Positions 25,721-35,937 are shown, numbered from the stretch's first letter. The stretch: DNA of 64,000 nucleotides from Cysteiniphilum halobium (GCF_003574425.1 NZ_QLIU01000022.1:62001-126000); one strand, 5' to 3'. A program made the numbers and translations. The notes: generated by a model not told the origin, from the letters alone.

Positions 25721-28675
25721 ATGAATTTCTTATATAACACTGTCGAGGGAATGTTTTCCTGGTTAAATAGTATCAGTAATAAAAGTATCTACAACTATTG
25801 TGAGCTTGAAAGTGCTGATGATGAGAATACATTGATTACGAAAGATGGTAGCTTGGTCTCGGTGCTTGAAATTAATGGTGTAAAGCACATGGTAGGTAAT
25901 GATGAGTACCATCATTTATGTGATGAAATCACAGCTACTTTAACACCATTACTTAAAAAGCAAGGCGTGAAGATTAAATGCTTTTTTCGCTATGATGCGC
26001 AAAGTACGTCTCAGGAAATAGATGAGTTATTGTTACCATCACAAAAAAGTGCTAAGCGCTTAAATCTCAATCTTGAAGACTACTTTGATGCTAAAAGAAC
26101 AAAGTTAGAACAAACCTGTGTTTTTGAAAAGTGCTATTTGTGTATTTGGAGTTCATCTGATTTATTAACAGCACCTGCACAAAAGCAAGCGTATCGAAAT
26201 AAACTGGAACAGTTTAAGAGTCAAAATGTAAAAATCTCATCAAAGGCACAGCATTTTTTACATGTAATTAATGAAGTGAGATTACAACATAATGCATTAG
26301 TGACTGTTTTGATAGAGTCATTTTTTGCTATGGGACTAAGTGTCAAATTGATGAAGGTTGGTCCTTTGCTAAAAGCAGTTAAGAAACAGATTTCACCAGA
26401 TATAACAGGTAATGACTGGCAAGCACATTTGCCTGGAGATAAGTTACAACTAGGTTGTGAGGACAGTGACTGGACTAGTTGGCTGTGGCCAAGTTTAAGT
26501 TATCAATTGTTTGTAGAAGAAAGTGCCAATGTTAATATGTCAGAGTGTATTGTTGGCAATTACCGCTATGCCCCTGTAACCATTAGCTTGTTTCCTAAGC
26601 ATATTCAGGCATTTTATGCATTATTCCGAACACTGAAAGAATATCAGCTACCTTGGCAGGTCTCTTTTTCGTTGGCACCTAATGGAATCAAAATCAGTCA
26701 AGTTAAGTCGCTTTTAGCACAGTTTCTTACGTTTAGCTCTCATGAAAATAAATTGATTTGTCATGCACATGATTTACTAAAGCATATTCAGAGTAATACG
26801 GATATGCCGGTTATTAGACTTTCTGTAAACTTAATTACATGGGCACATAAGTCCGATATCAATACTTTTCAAAAGCGTAAAGCCGCCTTACATAAAGCGA
26901 TTCAGAACTGGGGAGGCGCGCAAACAACGGAAAACTTTGGCGATCCATTTGACGTAGTACAATCCAGTTTATTGGCTTTAAACCGTCAGAGTTTTCCTTG
27001 TGCTGTTGGTGCGCCATTAAATGATGCAGTAAAACTAATGCCATTTTTTAGACCAGCGCTTTCATGGGATCATGGCGCAACATTATTTCGTACACCTGAT
27101 GGCAAATTATGGCCATATCAAAGTGGTTCGTCTAAGCAAGTGAGTTGGATTGAGTTAATTTATGCGCGATCTGGTTCAGGTAAGTCAGTATTATTAAATT
27201 CACTTAACCTTTCTGCATGTTTATGTAATGGTTTGGAGGAGTTGCCATATATTTCGATTCTGGATATTGGACCTTCTTCAAAAGGTGTGATTGACTTATT
27301 AAAAGCAGTCGGTGGAAGCGAGATTGCTGAGCATTATCAATTTACTTTTAGTCATATGGATGCAATTAACCCCTTTGATACACATCTTGGAGCGCGTTAT
27401 CCCGGGCATGCACATAAAGCATTTTTAGTGAATTTTTTGACGGTATTATTGTTAGAAAATATACAATATAGTTTGCCAGATGGCATGGAAGCTATGCTAA
27501 GTTTAGTTATTGATGAAGTGTATAAACTTACCAGTGATCATCAACAGCCTAAGCGATATCAAGTAGGCATTAACCAAGAGATTGACAGTAAACTACATGA
27601 ATTACATGTTGATGGTCAAGGTAAGTCATGGTGGCAGATAACCGATGTACTTTTTCAAAAAAATGAGATTCGTTTGGCGCAAAAAACACAGCGTTATGCC
27701 ATGCCTTTGCTATCAGATTTAATTAATGCAGTGAATCAAACAAGTGTTATCGATTTATATAAAGGATTAAATTTGGCAAGTAGTGAAGATTATATTCAAT
27801 ACTTTTGTCGCAATATCACTACGGTAATAAAGAACCTTCCATCCTTGAATCTTGTCACACGAATAGATGTTGATGCAAGGGTTGTTGCATTTGATTTAGC
27901 ATCAGTCATGTCGGCAGTGTCTGCAAATGATGCACGTATTTCAGTGATTGCCTACATGCTGGTACGTCATTTAACGGCGGGCTACTTTTTTGTGAAGAGT
28001 CAGGATGTAGAAAAGTTATCAGAAAGTTACCAGGAGTATCACAAAGAAAAACTGCAAGAATTATATAACATTCCCAAACGTATTGTGTTTGATGAGTTTC
28101 ATCGCACACGAGGCTGCGCTCCGATTTTAAGGCAAGTGCTAACCGATATGCGTGAGGGAAGAAAACATAATGTACAAATTGCATTAGCCTCACAATCATT
28201 AAGTGACTTTAGTCATACGATGCTTGAGTTTGCAACGTCAATTTTTATCTTAAGTGGTGGAAACCAAAGTACATTAGAAACAACCAGATCACATTTTGGT
28301 TTGAATCAGACAGAGGCTTCTGCACTGAAATATGCAGTACATGGACCAACAAGTGAGGGGATGAATTTTATTGGCCAGTTCCATACGGTCAATGGTATTA
28401 ATACCCAGCTACTTAATTTAAGTTTAAGTGCTTATGAGTTGTGGTTATTTACGACAACAGCAGAGGACTGCTACTTAAAAGAAAAATTATCTGAGCATAT
28501 AGGTGTGATGCCAAGTTTATTGCTGTTAGCTCAGCACTTTCCAACTGGGAGTGCTAAAGCTTACCTTGAAACCCAATCAAACTTCCAAGTAGATAGATCA
28601 GTTAAAGAGATTGCCAATGGATTAATAGAAAGCTTTATTGAACAATATTACAGGAGTGTCAAACATGGACAATAG
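25721..28675 (+). CDS. dotO: Dot/Icm VirB4-like ATPase DotO/IcmB
   Basis: 984 aa, close to Legionella IcmB. Walker A (SGSGKSVLLN) is at about 485-495 and a Walker-B-like strand with DEFHRTRG lies at about 790. The C-terminal AAA segment (TDMREGRKHNVQIALASQS) is typical of VirB4/TraU ATPases. It powers substrate transport or assembly at the inner membrane. Its end overlaps the start of icmW by 11 bases, showing coupling. Confidence 0.92.
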   Translation: MNFLYNTVEGMFSWLNSISNKSIYNYCELESADDENTLITKDGSLVSVLEINGVKHMVGNDEYHHLCDEITATLTPLLKKQGVKIKCFFRYDAQSTSQEIDELLLPSQKSAKRLNLNLEDYFDAKRTKLEQTCVFEKCYLCIWSSSDLLTAPAQKQAYRNKLEQFKSQNVKISSKAQHFLHVINEVRLQHNALVTVLIESFFAMGLSVKLMKVGPLLKAVKKQISPDITGNDWQAHLPGDKLQLGCEDSDWTSWLWPSLSYQLFVEESANVNMSECIVGNYRYAPVTISLFPKHIQAFYALFRTLKEYQLPWQVSFSLAPNGIKISQVKSLLAQFLTFSSHENKLICHAHDLLKHIQSNTDMPVIRLSVNLITWAHKSDINTFQKRKAALHKAIQNWGGAQTTENFGDPFDVVQSSLLALNRQSFPCAVGAPLNDAVKLMPFFRPALSWDHGATLFRTPDGKLWPYQSGSSKQVSWIELIYARSGSGKSVLLNSLNLSACLCNGLEELPYISILDIGPSSKGVIDLLKAVGGSEIAEHYQFTFSHMDAINPFDTHLGARYPGHAHKAFLVNFLTVLLLENIQYSLPDGMEAMLSLVIDEVYKLTSDHQQPKRYQVGINQEIDSKLHELHVDGQGKSWWQITDVLFQKNEIRLAQKTQRYAMPLLSDLINAVNQTSVIDLYKGLNLASSEDYIQYFCRNITTVIKNLPSLNLVTRIDVDARVVAFDLASVMSAVSANDARISVIAYMLVRHLTAGYFFVKSQDVEKLSESYQEYHKEKLQELYNIPKRIVFDEFHRTRGCAPILRQVLTDMREGRKHNVQIALASQSLSDFSHTMLEFATSIFILSGGNQSTLETTRSHFGLNQTEASALKYAVHGPTSEGMNFIGQFHTVNGINTQLLNLSLSAYELWLFTTTAEDCYLKEKLSEHIGVMPSLLLLAQHFPTGSAKAYLETQSNFQVDRSVKEIANGLIESFIEQYYRSVKHGQ

Positions 28676-29135
28676 AGGTGAGACGCATCATTTTAAAGCA
28701 GAAATTATTAATTATTGGCATGGGTTTGGTAAGCCTGAGTTGGTGGATATGTTAACTGTTTATGACATTAAGGAACATAAGGCAAGCGAGCCTGAACTGT
28801 CAAATGAGATCTATGATAGGTTGTATGAGGTTTATATTGAGGCCTGTCAGCAGGAAGACCCTAATGAAGAATATGCTGATGCGATTATTCGTTTGTGTGA
28901 CAAGCTGTCGACTGCGCTAATGATGTACATGATGCAGAATATCAATAAGAAAAATGGGGCTTTATTTAAGATGATTTATCAAAGACTTAGCAATAATCTG
29001 GATTATGAGTTGTTGTATCAGCGTTGCATGTCATTTGAGAAAAATTTGATTTTGGCCAGAGTTTGTAGTGAAGCTCGTTTATTAAAGGTAGAAAGTGTAT
29101 TAAGCAAAGTACTGGATGAAGATTATGCAGACTAA
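28665..29135 (+). CDS. icmW: Dot/Icm type IV adaptor IcmW
   Basis: 156 aa from the ATG at 28665 (CAGGAG upstream); Legionella IcmW is 151 aa. It is acidic and soluble with no signal. The N-terminus (NYWHGFGKPELVDMLTVY ... EPELSNEI) aligns with IcmW (KYWFEYLDPMIYRVITFM ... NPELEEAM). The C-terminus (SFEKNLILARVCSEARLLKV) aligns with VFERLRLLSRVFCQYRLKLV. IcmW pairs with IcmS as a chaperone that brings effectors to the DotL coupling complex. It sits between dotO and dotI. Assignment is by visual alignment. Confidence 0.75.
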   Translation: MDNRGETHHFKAEIINYWHGFGKPELVDMLTVYDIKEHKASEPELSNEIYDRLYEVYIEACQQEDPNEEYADAIIRLCDKLSTALMMYMMQNINKKNGALFKMIYQRLSNNLDYELLYQRCMSFEKNLILARVCSEARLLKVESVLSKVLDEDYAD

Positions 29136-29751
29136 TGTACTCAAAGTAATTGCCAAAAGGGCAGAGTTTTATAAAAGTAATTTTAGGCTAATCACTAAAG
29201 TCTTATTTGTGAGCGTCCTATTAAATGTGATTTTATTCATTTGTTTATGGTATAGCCATAAGGAGGACAAACATTACTTTTTAGCAGTTAATGATCAAGG
29301 TATTGTTAAATCGCTAGATTTACCTAAAAAGATGGTAGTTACTGATGACATGTTGGTTAATTGGGTAAGCCAAAATGTTACTAAGTTATACAAATTTGAC
29401 TTTTTAAATTATAAAGAGCAGATTTTAACATTAAAACCACTATTTACGAATCAAGGGTGGTATGCATTTAATGCGGCATTTAAGGAAACTGTCGATCAGG
29501 TAATTGAGCACAAAATGGTTGCAAAAGCTGCTTTAGATGGCGTACCTGTTATTACTGCAGCAGGGCATATTGCTGGCGTTAGAAGCTGGCAAGTGCAGGT
29601 TCCTATTCTGGTTACTTTTTCTCAAGGAAATGAAGTAGCAAATAACCATACCCTACTAAAATTAACGATACAGGAAAATAATAAGATGGAGGACTTATCA
29701 AAAGGTCAATATTTTGGCGTAGCACAGATTATTCAGTTAAATGACAAGTAA
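29125..29751 (+). CDS. dotI: Dot/Icm inner-membrane protein DotI/IcmL
   Basis: 208 aa from the ATG at 29125, where the sequence MQTNVLKVIAKRAEFY matches the start of Legionella IcmL; the ATG at 29116 is possible. One membrane helix lies at about 27-47, followed by a periplasmic NTF2-like domain (about 75-205: NWVSQNVTKLYKFDFLNYKEQ, then SWQVQVPILVTF). DotI/TraM assembles in the inner-membrane complex near DotO. The start overlaps the end of icmW. Confidence 0.88.
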   Translation: MQTNVLKVIAKRAEFYKSNFRLITKVLFVSVLLNVILFICLWYSHKEDKHYFLAVNDQGIVKSLDLPKKMVVTDDMLVNWVSQNVTKLYKFDFLNYKEQILTLKPLFTNQGWYAFNAAFKETVDQVIEHKMVAKAALDGVPVITAAGHIAGVRSWQVQVPILVTFSQGNEVANNHTLLKLTIQENNKMEDLSKGQYFGVAQIIQLNDK

Positions 29752-29812
29752 TCCCTTGCATATATAAGTATTGCATTCATAACCACTATAAATAAGCATT
29801 GAGTATTGTTAC

Positions 29813-30253
29813 ATGAAAAAAGCAAAAGATAAGAAAGCTAAAGTTAGATTTCGCCGAACCAAACGTATGTTTCTAGTAGATGCATTTCATACACAACATC
29901 GTTTTATTGGTAATCTTTTTAAAAGTATTTTAAAACTAAAAAAAACTGAGTGTGAAATGACATATGAGGATTTGATAAAATCCGGTATTGATGATACGCG
30001 CATGGTTTATATTATCAAAAAATTTACCTTGCTATTGCGCTTATGTTTATTAGTTGCCGTTGCTATCTATTTTTATGCGCTTTATTTGTTTATCCAAGGC
30101 TATATATTGGTTGGATTGATTGCTTTATCACTGATCATGTTAATGCTTGCTAATGCATTTAAATATCATTTCTGGCGGTATCAGCTATATCGAAAAAAAC
30201 TAGGGTGTACTTTTCATGAATGGTTTTCTGATTTATTTAAAGGAGAGAAATGA
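29813..30253 (+). CDS. icmV: Dot/Icm inner-membrane protein IcmV
   Basis: 146 aa (Legionella IcmV 151). A basic N-terminal region of ~70 aa is followed by two membrane helices (about 73-92 and 95-113) and the ending AFKYHFWRYQLYRKKLGCTF, which closely matches the IcmV ending with HFW and KLGCTF. In IncI plasmids the matching gene is traX. It overlaps dotA by four bases. The role in the machine is poorly known. Confidence 0.8.
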   Translation: MKKAKDKKAKVRFRRTKRMFLVDAFHTQHRFIGNLFKSILKLKKTECEMTYEDLIKSGIDDTRMVYIIKKFTLLLRLCLLVAVAIYFYALYLFIQGYILVGLIALSLIMLMLANAFKYHFWRYQLYRKKLGCTFHEWFSDLFKGEK

Positions 30254-33216
30254 TGTTGTCAGAAAATTGGAGTGCGTGGGACGTCTTAAATCAACTTTTC
30301 CATTTTCCGGTCCATAATACATCAGCTTCAGCAGTATTCACGGGTGAAATTAAGGATGTCGCTTTAAGAACGCTTATCTATTACTTTAACGTTGGCATTT
30401 TGATGGCAGTCATTGCCATTTATGCCTTTATACTGGTGATTGGCACAATTAATACAGCGAAAGATGGTACTTTTTTAGGTAAAAACTGGAGCTCATACTG
30501 GATTCCTTTGCGCGTTATTCTCGGATCAACGTTTGCCATCCCTTTAAAATCAGGATTTTGTATGGCGCAATATCTGATTTTTTTGATGGTATCGGTTAGT
30601 ATTCAGTTTGCTAATGGTGTGTGGGAAAAAACTTATACCAAACTCGACCAAAATAAGGTGCCACCAGTGATGAGTTATGATATTGCTGATGGCGTCAAAA
30701 CAGATATTGCTTTGTATCTTTTGGCTGGATTTTCAAGTGATATATTAACTAATCTTGCTAGTAAGGCAAATGGTAATGATCGATATGATGCCTATGACAC
30801 ACCTAAAGTTGATCAGGTGTCAATTGTACAAGCGGCAATGAAGATTGAGAGCAATATTAGTCAGCAGATGATAGATGATGGTCAATTGGATGGTATTTAT
30901 ATTGGAAAAGATGATAATGGTAAAGATACCATTAATACAGGCAATATTGAGCGCTTAAAGCAAGGTATGCAGCAATGGTCAATCCTTTCAAATGATAGTT
31001 ATGAGCAATACTACATCTATAAAATTATTAATCATTATATCTTTAGGTTACCTGTTAGTCAGCCTAAGGAGAATGATGTCTCTCAAGCACTAAAGAACTA
31101 TTGCCCTAAAGAACAGGAAAATGAAGTATCACAGTCAAGTTCTTGCTTCAATGCAGTTGGTATGATTACAGGTTTTTACAATGATAGAACGAAAATTGAA
31201 TCCTATCTAAAAGATGATAATATAAAGGATAAAGATATAATTGCAACACTATCTCAATCGATTGCCAGAGGGTTTCAAGATCAACTAAAAGAAGCGGAAA
31301 AAACTTCACTACAAAGTAATGGAGCTGCAGATGACGATCAGAAAGAACGGGAGAATGACTGGTGGAATGCTGATCAGAAGTATTTTAAGTTAGATAGTAA
31401 TTTTGAAGATGTGTTAAAGAAATTTCATGATAGTTTTGCGGTGTTTGATGACTTGCTATATAACGATCAGCGAAGTCAAATTGATATTTCTAAAGTAGGG
31501 ATCACGCTACAATATCTCAAAAACAGCAAACCTCTTGGTGATTTGGTTGACAATGCAATTAATGGCTCTCTTAAATACAGTATATCTCCTGATATTTCAG
31601 AGGATCAGAAAAATCCACAGCACAGTAAAGAGGTTAAGCTAACTGATTTTACCGAAAAAGATAAAACCGATAAGTTTATTCAGTTGGATCTTAGTAAGCT
31701 CAAGCAGCAGGTGGTCAATGTTTTTCATCAAGCTTATAGCGACGGTGATAATCAGTATTGTAAAGCGCAATATCAGTCGCTGTTTGGTGAGAAGACACAT
31801 ATTATTAAGGATTTTAACTGTAAGTCTTTAGTAGATGCGATCATTCCTTCTTCTATTTCATCTGATATCGGTAAATATTTCTTAGTCATTCAAACTGCGC
31901 TGGATAATAGTGAAAAAAAGGCAGAATTAAAAGCTAATTATGTCACTCAATTTTTGTATTTGGTGCGTCTGTTTCAGTTAAATCATGTAAGCTTTTTCCA
32001 TGAAGGTGCTGTGGTTGCTGATATTGCCTCACCAGCAGAGCAATTTATTAATGAAATTTTTCAAAAAATGAGTCTTGATGCGAATGCAGGAGGCATTTTA
32101 AACCAAATTTATAATATTGGTGAATCAGTTAGGCCTGGTGCTTCTATGGAGAATGCTTTTTCCTCATTAAAGCAAATTCAAGGTGTTGGACAGTCATTAA
32201 TCAAGATGGTTATTGATACATTAGTTTCAATTACCAAAAAGGCAGATAAAGCGCTAAATGATGTTAAATGGGAAGTTGGCACTATTCAGGGAGTATCAAA
32301 GTCAGCAGCCTTGGGAGCGGCTGCTTTTAGTTACTTTACACCTGGGTTGCCTGGTGTGATTTCTTCTATTGGTGATTTTGGTGCGCAATTGGCAACGTTT
32401 ATCACGATGACAAATTTAACTATGTCTTTAATATGGTTGCCACTTGTCTTTTTTGTACTGGTTACTTTATTTACCAACGCGGTTTTATTTGCTCTTGTTA
32501 TTCCATTAACACCATTTATATTGTTTTGGGCAGGTAAAATTGCCTGGTTATTATTGATTATTGAAGCAGTAGTGGCAGCACCAGTTGTGGCACTTGGACT
32601 TGTTTATCCAGAAGGACACGAGGTGTATGGTAAGGCAGAGCCTGCAATTCAAATAATGCTTAACCTGGTATTAAGACCGGTATTGATGATATGTGGACTC
32701 ATTACGGGGATTATTTTGACTTATCTTATTATTGCCGTCTCAGCAAAGGGATTTCATGCTGTAGCAACACAAATCAGCAATGTATACGGTGCTTCAAGCG
32801 ATAGCTATGTCACAGGATCATTAAATATTTTATTAGTGTTTATGTATGCTGGGTTTATTAGTTTAGCCTTTTATAAATGTTTTTCGTTGATTTATATCCT
32901 ACCAGATAAGGTTCTACATTGGGTGGGTGGTACACAAAATGAGCGTGCTGGTGAGCAAGATATGCAAGAGATGAAATCTTCAAGTGTCCAAAATGCTCAA
33001 GGCATGGCGCAATCAGGCGCACAATCTGTAGAGAAACACAATCAAGGGCGGCAAGAGCAAATGCAAGGAGTACAAAATTTGGGCTCCAGTGCAGGGCATG
33101 TTGGCACTTCGGTAGATAATTACAAATATCACAAAAGTCAAAAAGGTGGTGGTGAAAAAAGTGAAGGTAGTGCGCATCTTAGCAATCCAGTTAATCCAAA
33201 TAAGCCTAATATTTAG
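30250..33216 (+). CDS. dotA: Dot/Icm polytopic membrane protein DotA
   Basis: 988 aa (Legionella about 1050). One N-terminal hydrophobic pair (about 45-75 and 100-125), a long polar periplasmic region (about 130-640), a C-terminal membrane domain with several helices (about 690-890), and a polar Gln/Ser/Gly tail. The N-terminal segment (KDGTFLGKNWSSYWIPLRVILGS) is typical of DotA/TraY. In Legionella DotA is needed for secretion and is itself released. It is the last gene of the first Dot/Icm block. Confidence 0.9.
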   Translation: MMLSENWSAWDVLNQLFHFPVHNTSASAVFTGEIKDVALRTLIYYFNVGILMAVIAIYAFILVIGTINTAKDGTFLGKNWSSYWIPLRVILGSTFAIPLKSGFCMAQYLIFLMVSVSIQFANGVWEKTYTKLDQNKVPPVMSYDIADGVKTDIALYLLAGFSSDILTNLASKANGNDRYDAYDTPKVDQVSIVQAAMKIESNISQQMIDDGQLDGIYIGKDDNGKDTINTGNIERLKQGMQQWSILSNDSYEQYYIYKIINHYIFRLPVSQPKENDVSQALKNYCPKEQENEVSQSSSCFNAVGMITGFYNDRTKIESYLKDDNIKDKDIIATLSQSIARGFQDQLKEAEKTSLQSNGAADDDQKERENDWWNADQKYFKLDSNFEDVLKKFHDSFAVFDDLLYNDQRSQIDISKVGITLQYLKNSKPLGDLVDNAINGSLKYSISPDISEDQKNPQHSKEVKLTDFTEKDKTDKFIQLDLSKLKQQVVNVFHQAYSDGDNQYCKAQYQSLFGEKTHIIKDFNCKSLVDAIIPSSISSDIGKYFLVIQTALDNSEKKAELKANYVTQFLYLVRLFQLNHVSFFHEGAVVADIASPAEQFINEIFQKMSLDANAGGILNQIYNIGESVRPGASMENAFSSLKQIQGVGQSLIKMVIDTLVSITKKADKALNDVKWEVGTIQGVSKSAALGAAAFSYFTPGLPGVISSIGDFGAQLATFITMTNLTMSLIWLPLVFFVLVTLFTNAVLFALVIPLTPFILFWAGKIAWLLLIIEAVVAAPVVALGLVYPEGHEVYGKAEPAIQIMLNLVLRPVLMICGLITGIILTYLIIAVSAKGFHAVATQISNVYGASSDSYVTGSLNILLVFMYAGFISLAFYKCFSLIYILPDKVLHWVGGTQNERAGEQDMQEMKSSSVQNAQGMAQSGAQSVEKHNQGRQEQMQGVQNLGSSAGHVGTSVDNYKYHKSQKGGGEKSEGSAHLSNPVNPNKPNI

Positions 33217-33440
33217 GGATTGTTATAAAATAAACTGAATGTTTGCTTTGCCTATTTCCCTTCTATCTGTGTTGCTTAAACTTCGCCATAGCATTACTAT
33301 GTCTGTGTTTAAGACGTGTTGATAGAAAGCAAATTTTCTTTGCAAACCTTTTACTTTATTTTTCTCCAATCCCATAGGAAACAATGCTATTGAGGTTAGG
33401 TTACATTTTTTAAAAAATAAGAAATAGGAAGATAAGAATA

Positions 33441-34244
33441 ATGAAAAAGAGAGTTCAATTAGCACTGCAAATTATATCTTTGTTGCCAGTGCTAAGCTTT
33501 TCAGCTACTAGTTATCACATTAAATTTATTAATAAAACACCATATACCTTGGTAAATCCAGGAGTATGGGTGAATCATGGGGATGGATCAAAGACCTCAG
33601 AAAAAAAAGATATTCCTGCAAATCAAGAATATAATTATGATATATATGCGTTATCAGGGCCTGGAGGTGATACGCGTATCAATGGCGGTATCGCCTATAG
33701 AATTAATGAATTTAACAATGATCATTTTTTAGCAGGTGTTAAATTTGAAATAGATGCACATTCAGATCAAAATCCAAAATTGAGCGAGGATTATACGAAT
33801 GGCGATGATAATTTACTACATGTTGAGTCTAAATTTACAAACGCTTATTACCTTGATGTCACTGTAACGCTTGTAGCCAAATTTTTCCCCTATAAATTTA
33901 TTTCACTAGGGTTAGGAGAGTTAGATGTTACAGCATGTGGTCAGCATGCAGCACGATTAGCTGGTGGTTATTATCGTAATCCATGTAAAAGCACAGGCGG
34001 TGTTGATAATTACTTAAGCATTGGATTTGCAAATTCTCCTGATTTATGTCGTATAACATTGGACAGTGGCATGCAAATCAAGGAGGGGTCTTTAGCTTGT
34101 AATATGGGGACGGCGGCGCGCTACATTAAAGATAAATCTGCGATTGTTTTTGTTTGTCAATCGAAAGGCTTTGGAACAAGTGCATGCCCCTGGATCCATG
34201 GATACGGTGATCATTTCAATTCTACAGCAGGTTTAATCTATTGA
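33441..34244 (+). CDS. Exported protein of unknown function, weakly actinoporin/aegerolysin-like N-terminus
   Basis: 267 aa with signal peptide (about 1-22, VLSFSA). The N-terminal half (KFINKTPYTLVNPGVWVNHG, then GGIAYRINEFNNDHFLAGVK) loosely recalls the beta-sandwich of actinoporin- and lectin-like proteins, with a two-strand start, a Gly-rich turn and a hydrophobic strand. The C-terminal half has six Cys (VTACGQ, NPCKS, DLCRI, LACNM, FVCQS, SACPW), fitting disulfides in an exported protein. It stands alone, 224 bases after dotA. Function is unknown; a secreted toxin or binding protein is possible but not shown. Confidence 0.45.
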   Translation: MKKRVQLALQIISLLPVLSFSATSYHIKFINKTPYTLVNPGVWVNHGDGSKTSEKKDIPANQEYNYDIYALSGPGGDTRINGGIAYRINEFNNDHFLAGVKFEIDAHSDQNPKLSEDYTNGDDNLLHVESKFTNAYYLDVTVTLVAKFFPYKFISLGLGELDVTACGQHAARLAGGYYRNPCKSTGGVDNYLSIGFANSPDLCRITLDSGMQIKEGSLACNMGTAARYIKDKSAIVFVCQSKGFGTSACPWIHGYGDHFNSTAGLIY

Positions 34245-34386
34245 GGTGATTGTATTACTATATCTATTTATTGGATGTAAATGTCATCAAATTGATGAAT
34301 ATGCAGCAACGATGTAGCCTCTTTGGCATTGTGTGCCTATAATTGCAGTATAGCAAATTATTATAGAAAGCACTCTAGGGGGAAAC

Positions 34387-34683
34387 ATGAGTGATAGTAA
34401 AGACAGAGCTAATGGTAAAGCCTTAGAAATGAAAGACACAAAGATAGCAGCAGATTCACAAGCGCACTATATGGTGAATATCATATCAGACAAAGTTGCA
34501 CATGAAGCACTAAGAGAGACTTTTAAAAACGCTGCTAAACTTGAGCAAGATGGTATTAACAGTTCGTCAAAGCAGAATTGGTATACCCAGCTCCCTCAAC
34601 AGCAGTTTGAGGCAGATCAGTACAATGGCAGAATGTTTAATAGCACTTTGAATGGTAATGTTGATAATACACCTAAAAAGTAG
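34387..34683 (+). CDS. Small soluble protein of unknown function
   Basis: 98 aa. It is hydrophilic with Asp/Lys/Asn/Gln-rich ends and a predicted helix in the middle (residues ~25-55), no signal peptide and no Cys. AGGGGGA lies six bases upstream, so it is probably expressed. It lies with two other soluble unknowns just after the first Dot/Icm block and could be an effector or chaperone. No family recognised. Confidence 0.45.
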   Translation: MSDSKDRANGKALEMKDTKIAADSQAHYMVNIISDKVAHEALRETFKNAAKLEQDGINSSSKQNWYTQLPQQQFEADQYNGRMFNSTLNGNVDNTPKK

Positions 34684-34791
34684 TAGCTGCCTAGCGTTTT
34701 GACACCTTTCAAAATATTTTCTTGACATTCATCGTAAGTCACTTTGCGATGGGTAGACATCACAAATCTATAGCAAATACAGGAGCTTTTT

Positions 34792-35937
34792 ATGTCATTT
34801 AAGCTAGATAATACTGTTTTTTATGCAAAAAAAAACGATGGTAATAAATATACACTTTATGCAATAGCACACCATGATTTTTATGCTAAAGACAATTGGA
34901 ATAATCAAACTCAAGATGCCTATTTACTCAATGTTAAAGCATTGCAACAGGAACAACGTAAAAAGGTACTTAAAAAAGGGAAAAACAACGAATTTGAATT
35001 AAGCAAAACAGAGTATACGGCAGAAGAACTAAAAGCTATCTTTGGTAAAACTTGGCAGGACGATAAGAATAAAATCGAGTTTGACAAAGAGATCAATTAT
35101 AACTTTGCGAAGTTAACAAATTTAAAACATATTGATACCGAAAAAGAAGCGCAATCGCTGGTTGATATTTTGAATGCACGTTTGAAGGATAATTCTACAA
35201 CTGATGCTGTAGAGGAGTATAAGCTTAAAAAATTCACTAAAGATCAAAAAGAAAATAAAGCGATTTATCAGTTAACAGCAGGAAGGCAAGAATATACAGT
35301 CATACAAAACCATGATGGATCAACCAATATTAAGTCAAATGGCGATCCCATTGAGTTTTCAAATCGACTGTTAGAAACAGCGGACCTATTGCGTGCCAAT
35401 ACAAAAGCCAATTTAAAATCACAGGTTATGGGTGCAATAAAAGACATCACAGATTCAGGTCAAAAGTATGAGATTGCGAAGAAAATGCTGGGTATCTTAA
35501 CGCCACAACCTAGAGTGGCAAATGAGAAAATACGGAAACTGTCTCAACCTTCAGAGTTAGTCAGTGAAAATGATAAAAGTGGTAGGAAAGAGCCAGAAGC
35601 AGGTATGTCAGCACCGACAATTACTTTTGAAAATCTAGCACCCATATACAAAAAGAAAGATAACAACAAAGATGATGAATATTTAGACTATGAGAAATAT
35701 CAGCAAATTGCCGATAATTGGCATAGAAAAGGCTATCGCATTAATGCGCAACAAATGATTGGACAAAAGGATGATCAAGGTAATTTTCTCTTCTCAGAGA
35801 ATGCTCGCAAGGAGCTTACGGATATTTTTGATATTCATAACAAACGCAATGAAGATATGCTTAAAACATTTTGTGGCTACTATATGGGAGAGCAAGTTCA
35901 AGATGCGGTAGTGCGTTCAGATCTTAAGGTTGTCTAA
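34792..35937 (+). CDS. Soluble protein of unknown function, candidate effector
   Basis: 381 aa. It is strongly hydrophilic and Lys-rich with no signal peptide or membrane segment. A possible domain break lies at about 235-265 (QPRVANEKIRKLSQPSELVSE). The end is hydrophobic/basic (RSDLKVV). CAGGAG lies eight bases before the ATG. Upstream are two TTGACA hexamers (34699-34704 and 34722-34727), and the second has only a weak -10 (TGCGAT) at 17 bases. It precedes the next soluble unknown by 31 bases, so the two are probably co-transcribed. Its position beside the Dot/Icm genes makes an effector role plausible, but unproven. Confidence 0.5.
   Translation: MSFKLDNTVFYAKKNDGNKYTLYAIAHHDFYAKDNWNNQTQDAYLLNVKALQQEQRKKVLKKGKNNEFELSKTEYTAEELKAIFGKTWQDDKNKIEFDKEINYNFAKLTNLKHIDTEKEAQSLVDILNARLKDNSTTDAVEEYKLKKFTKDQKENKAIYQLTAGRQEYTVIQNHDGSTNIKSNGDPIEFSNRLLETADLLRANTKANLKSQVMGAIKDITDSGQKYEIAKKMLGILTPQPRVANEKIRKLSQPSELVSENDKSGRKEPEAGMSAPTITFENLAPIYKKKDNNKDDEYLDYEKYQQIADNWHRKGYRINAQQMIGQKDDQGNFLFSENARKELTDIFDIHNKRNEDMLKTFCGYYMGEQVQDAVVRSDLKVV

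Noticed and set aside
33223-33465. 80-codon minus-strand frame after dotA
   Set aside because: It starts inside the next plus-strand gene, with atypical composition and no ribosome site; treated as non-coding.
34699-34727. Two TTGACA hexamers as promoters of the 381-aa gene
   Set aside because: At 17 bases the first is followed by a non -10 sequence and the second only by TGCGAT, so neither is a convincing promoter.
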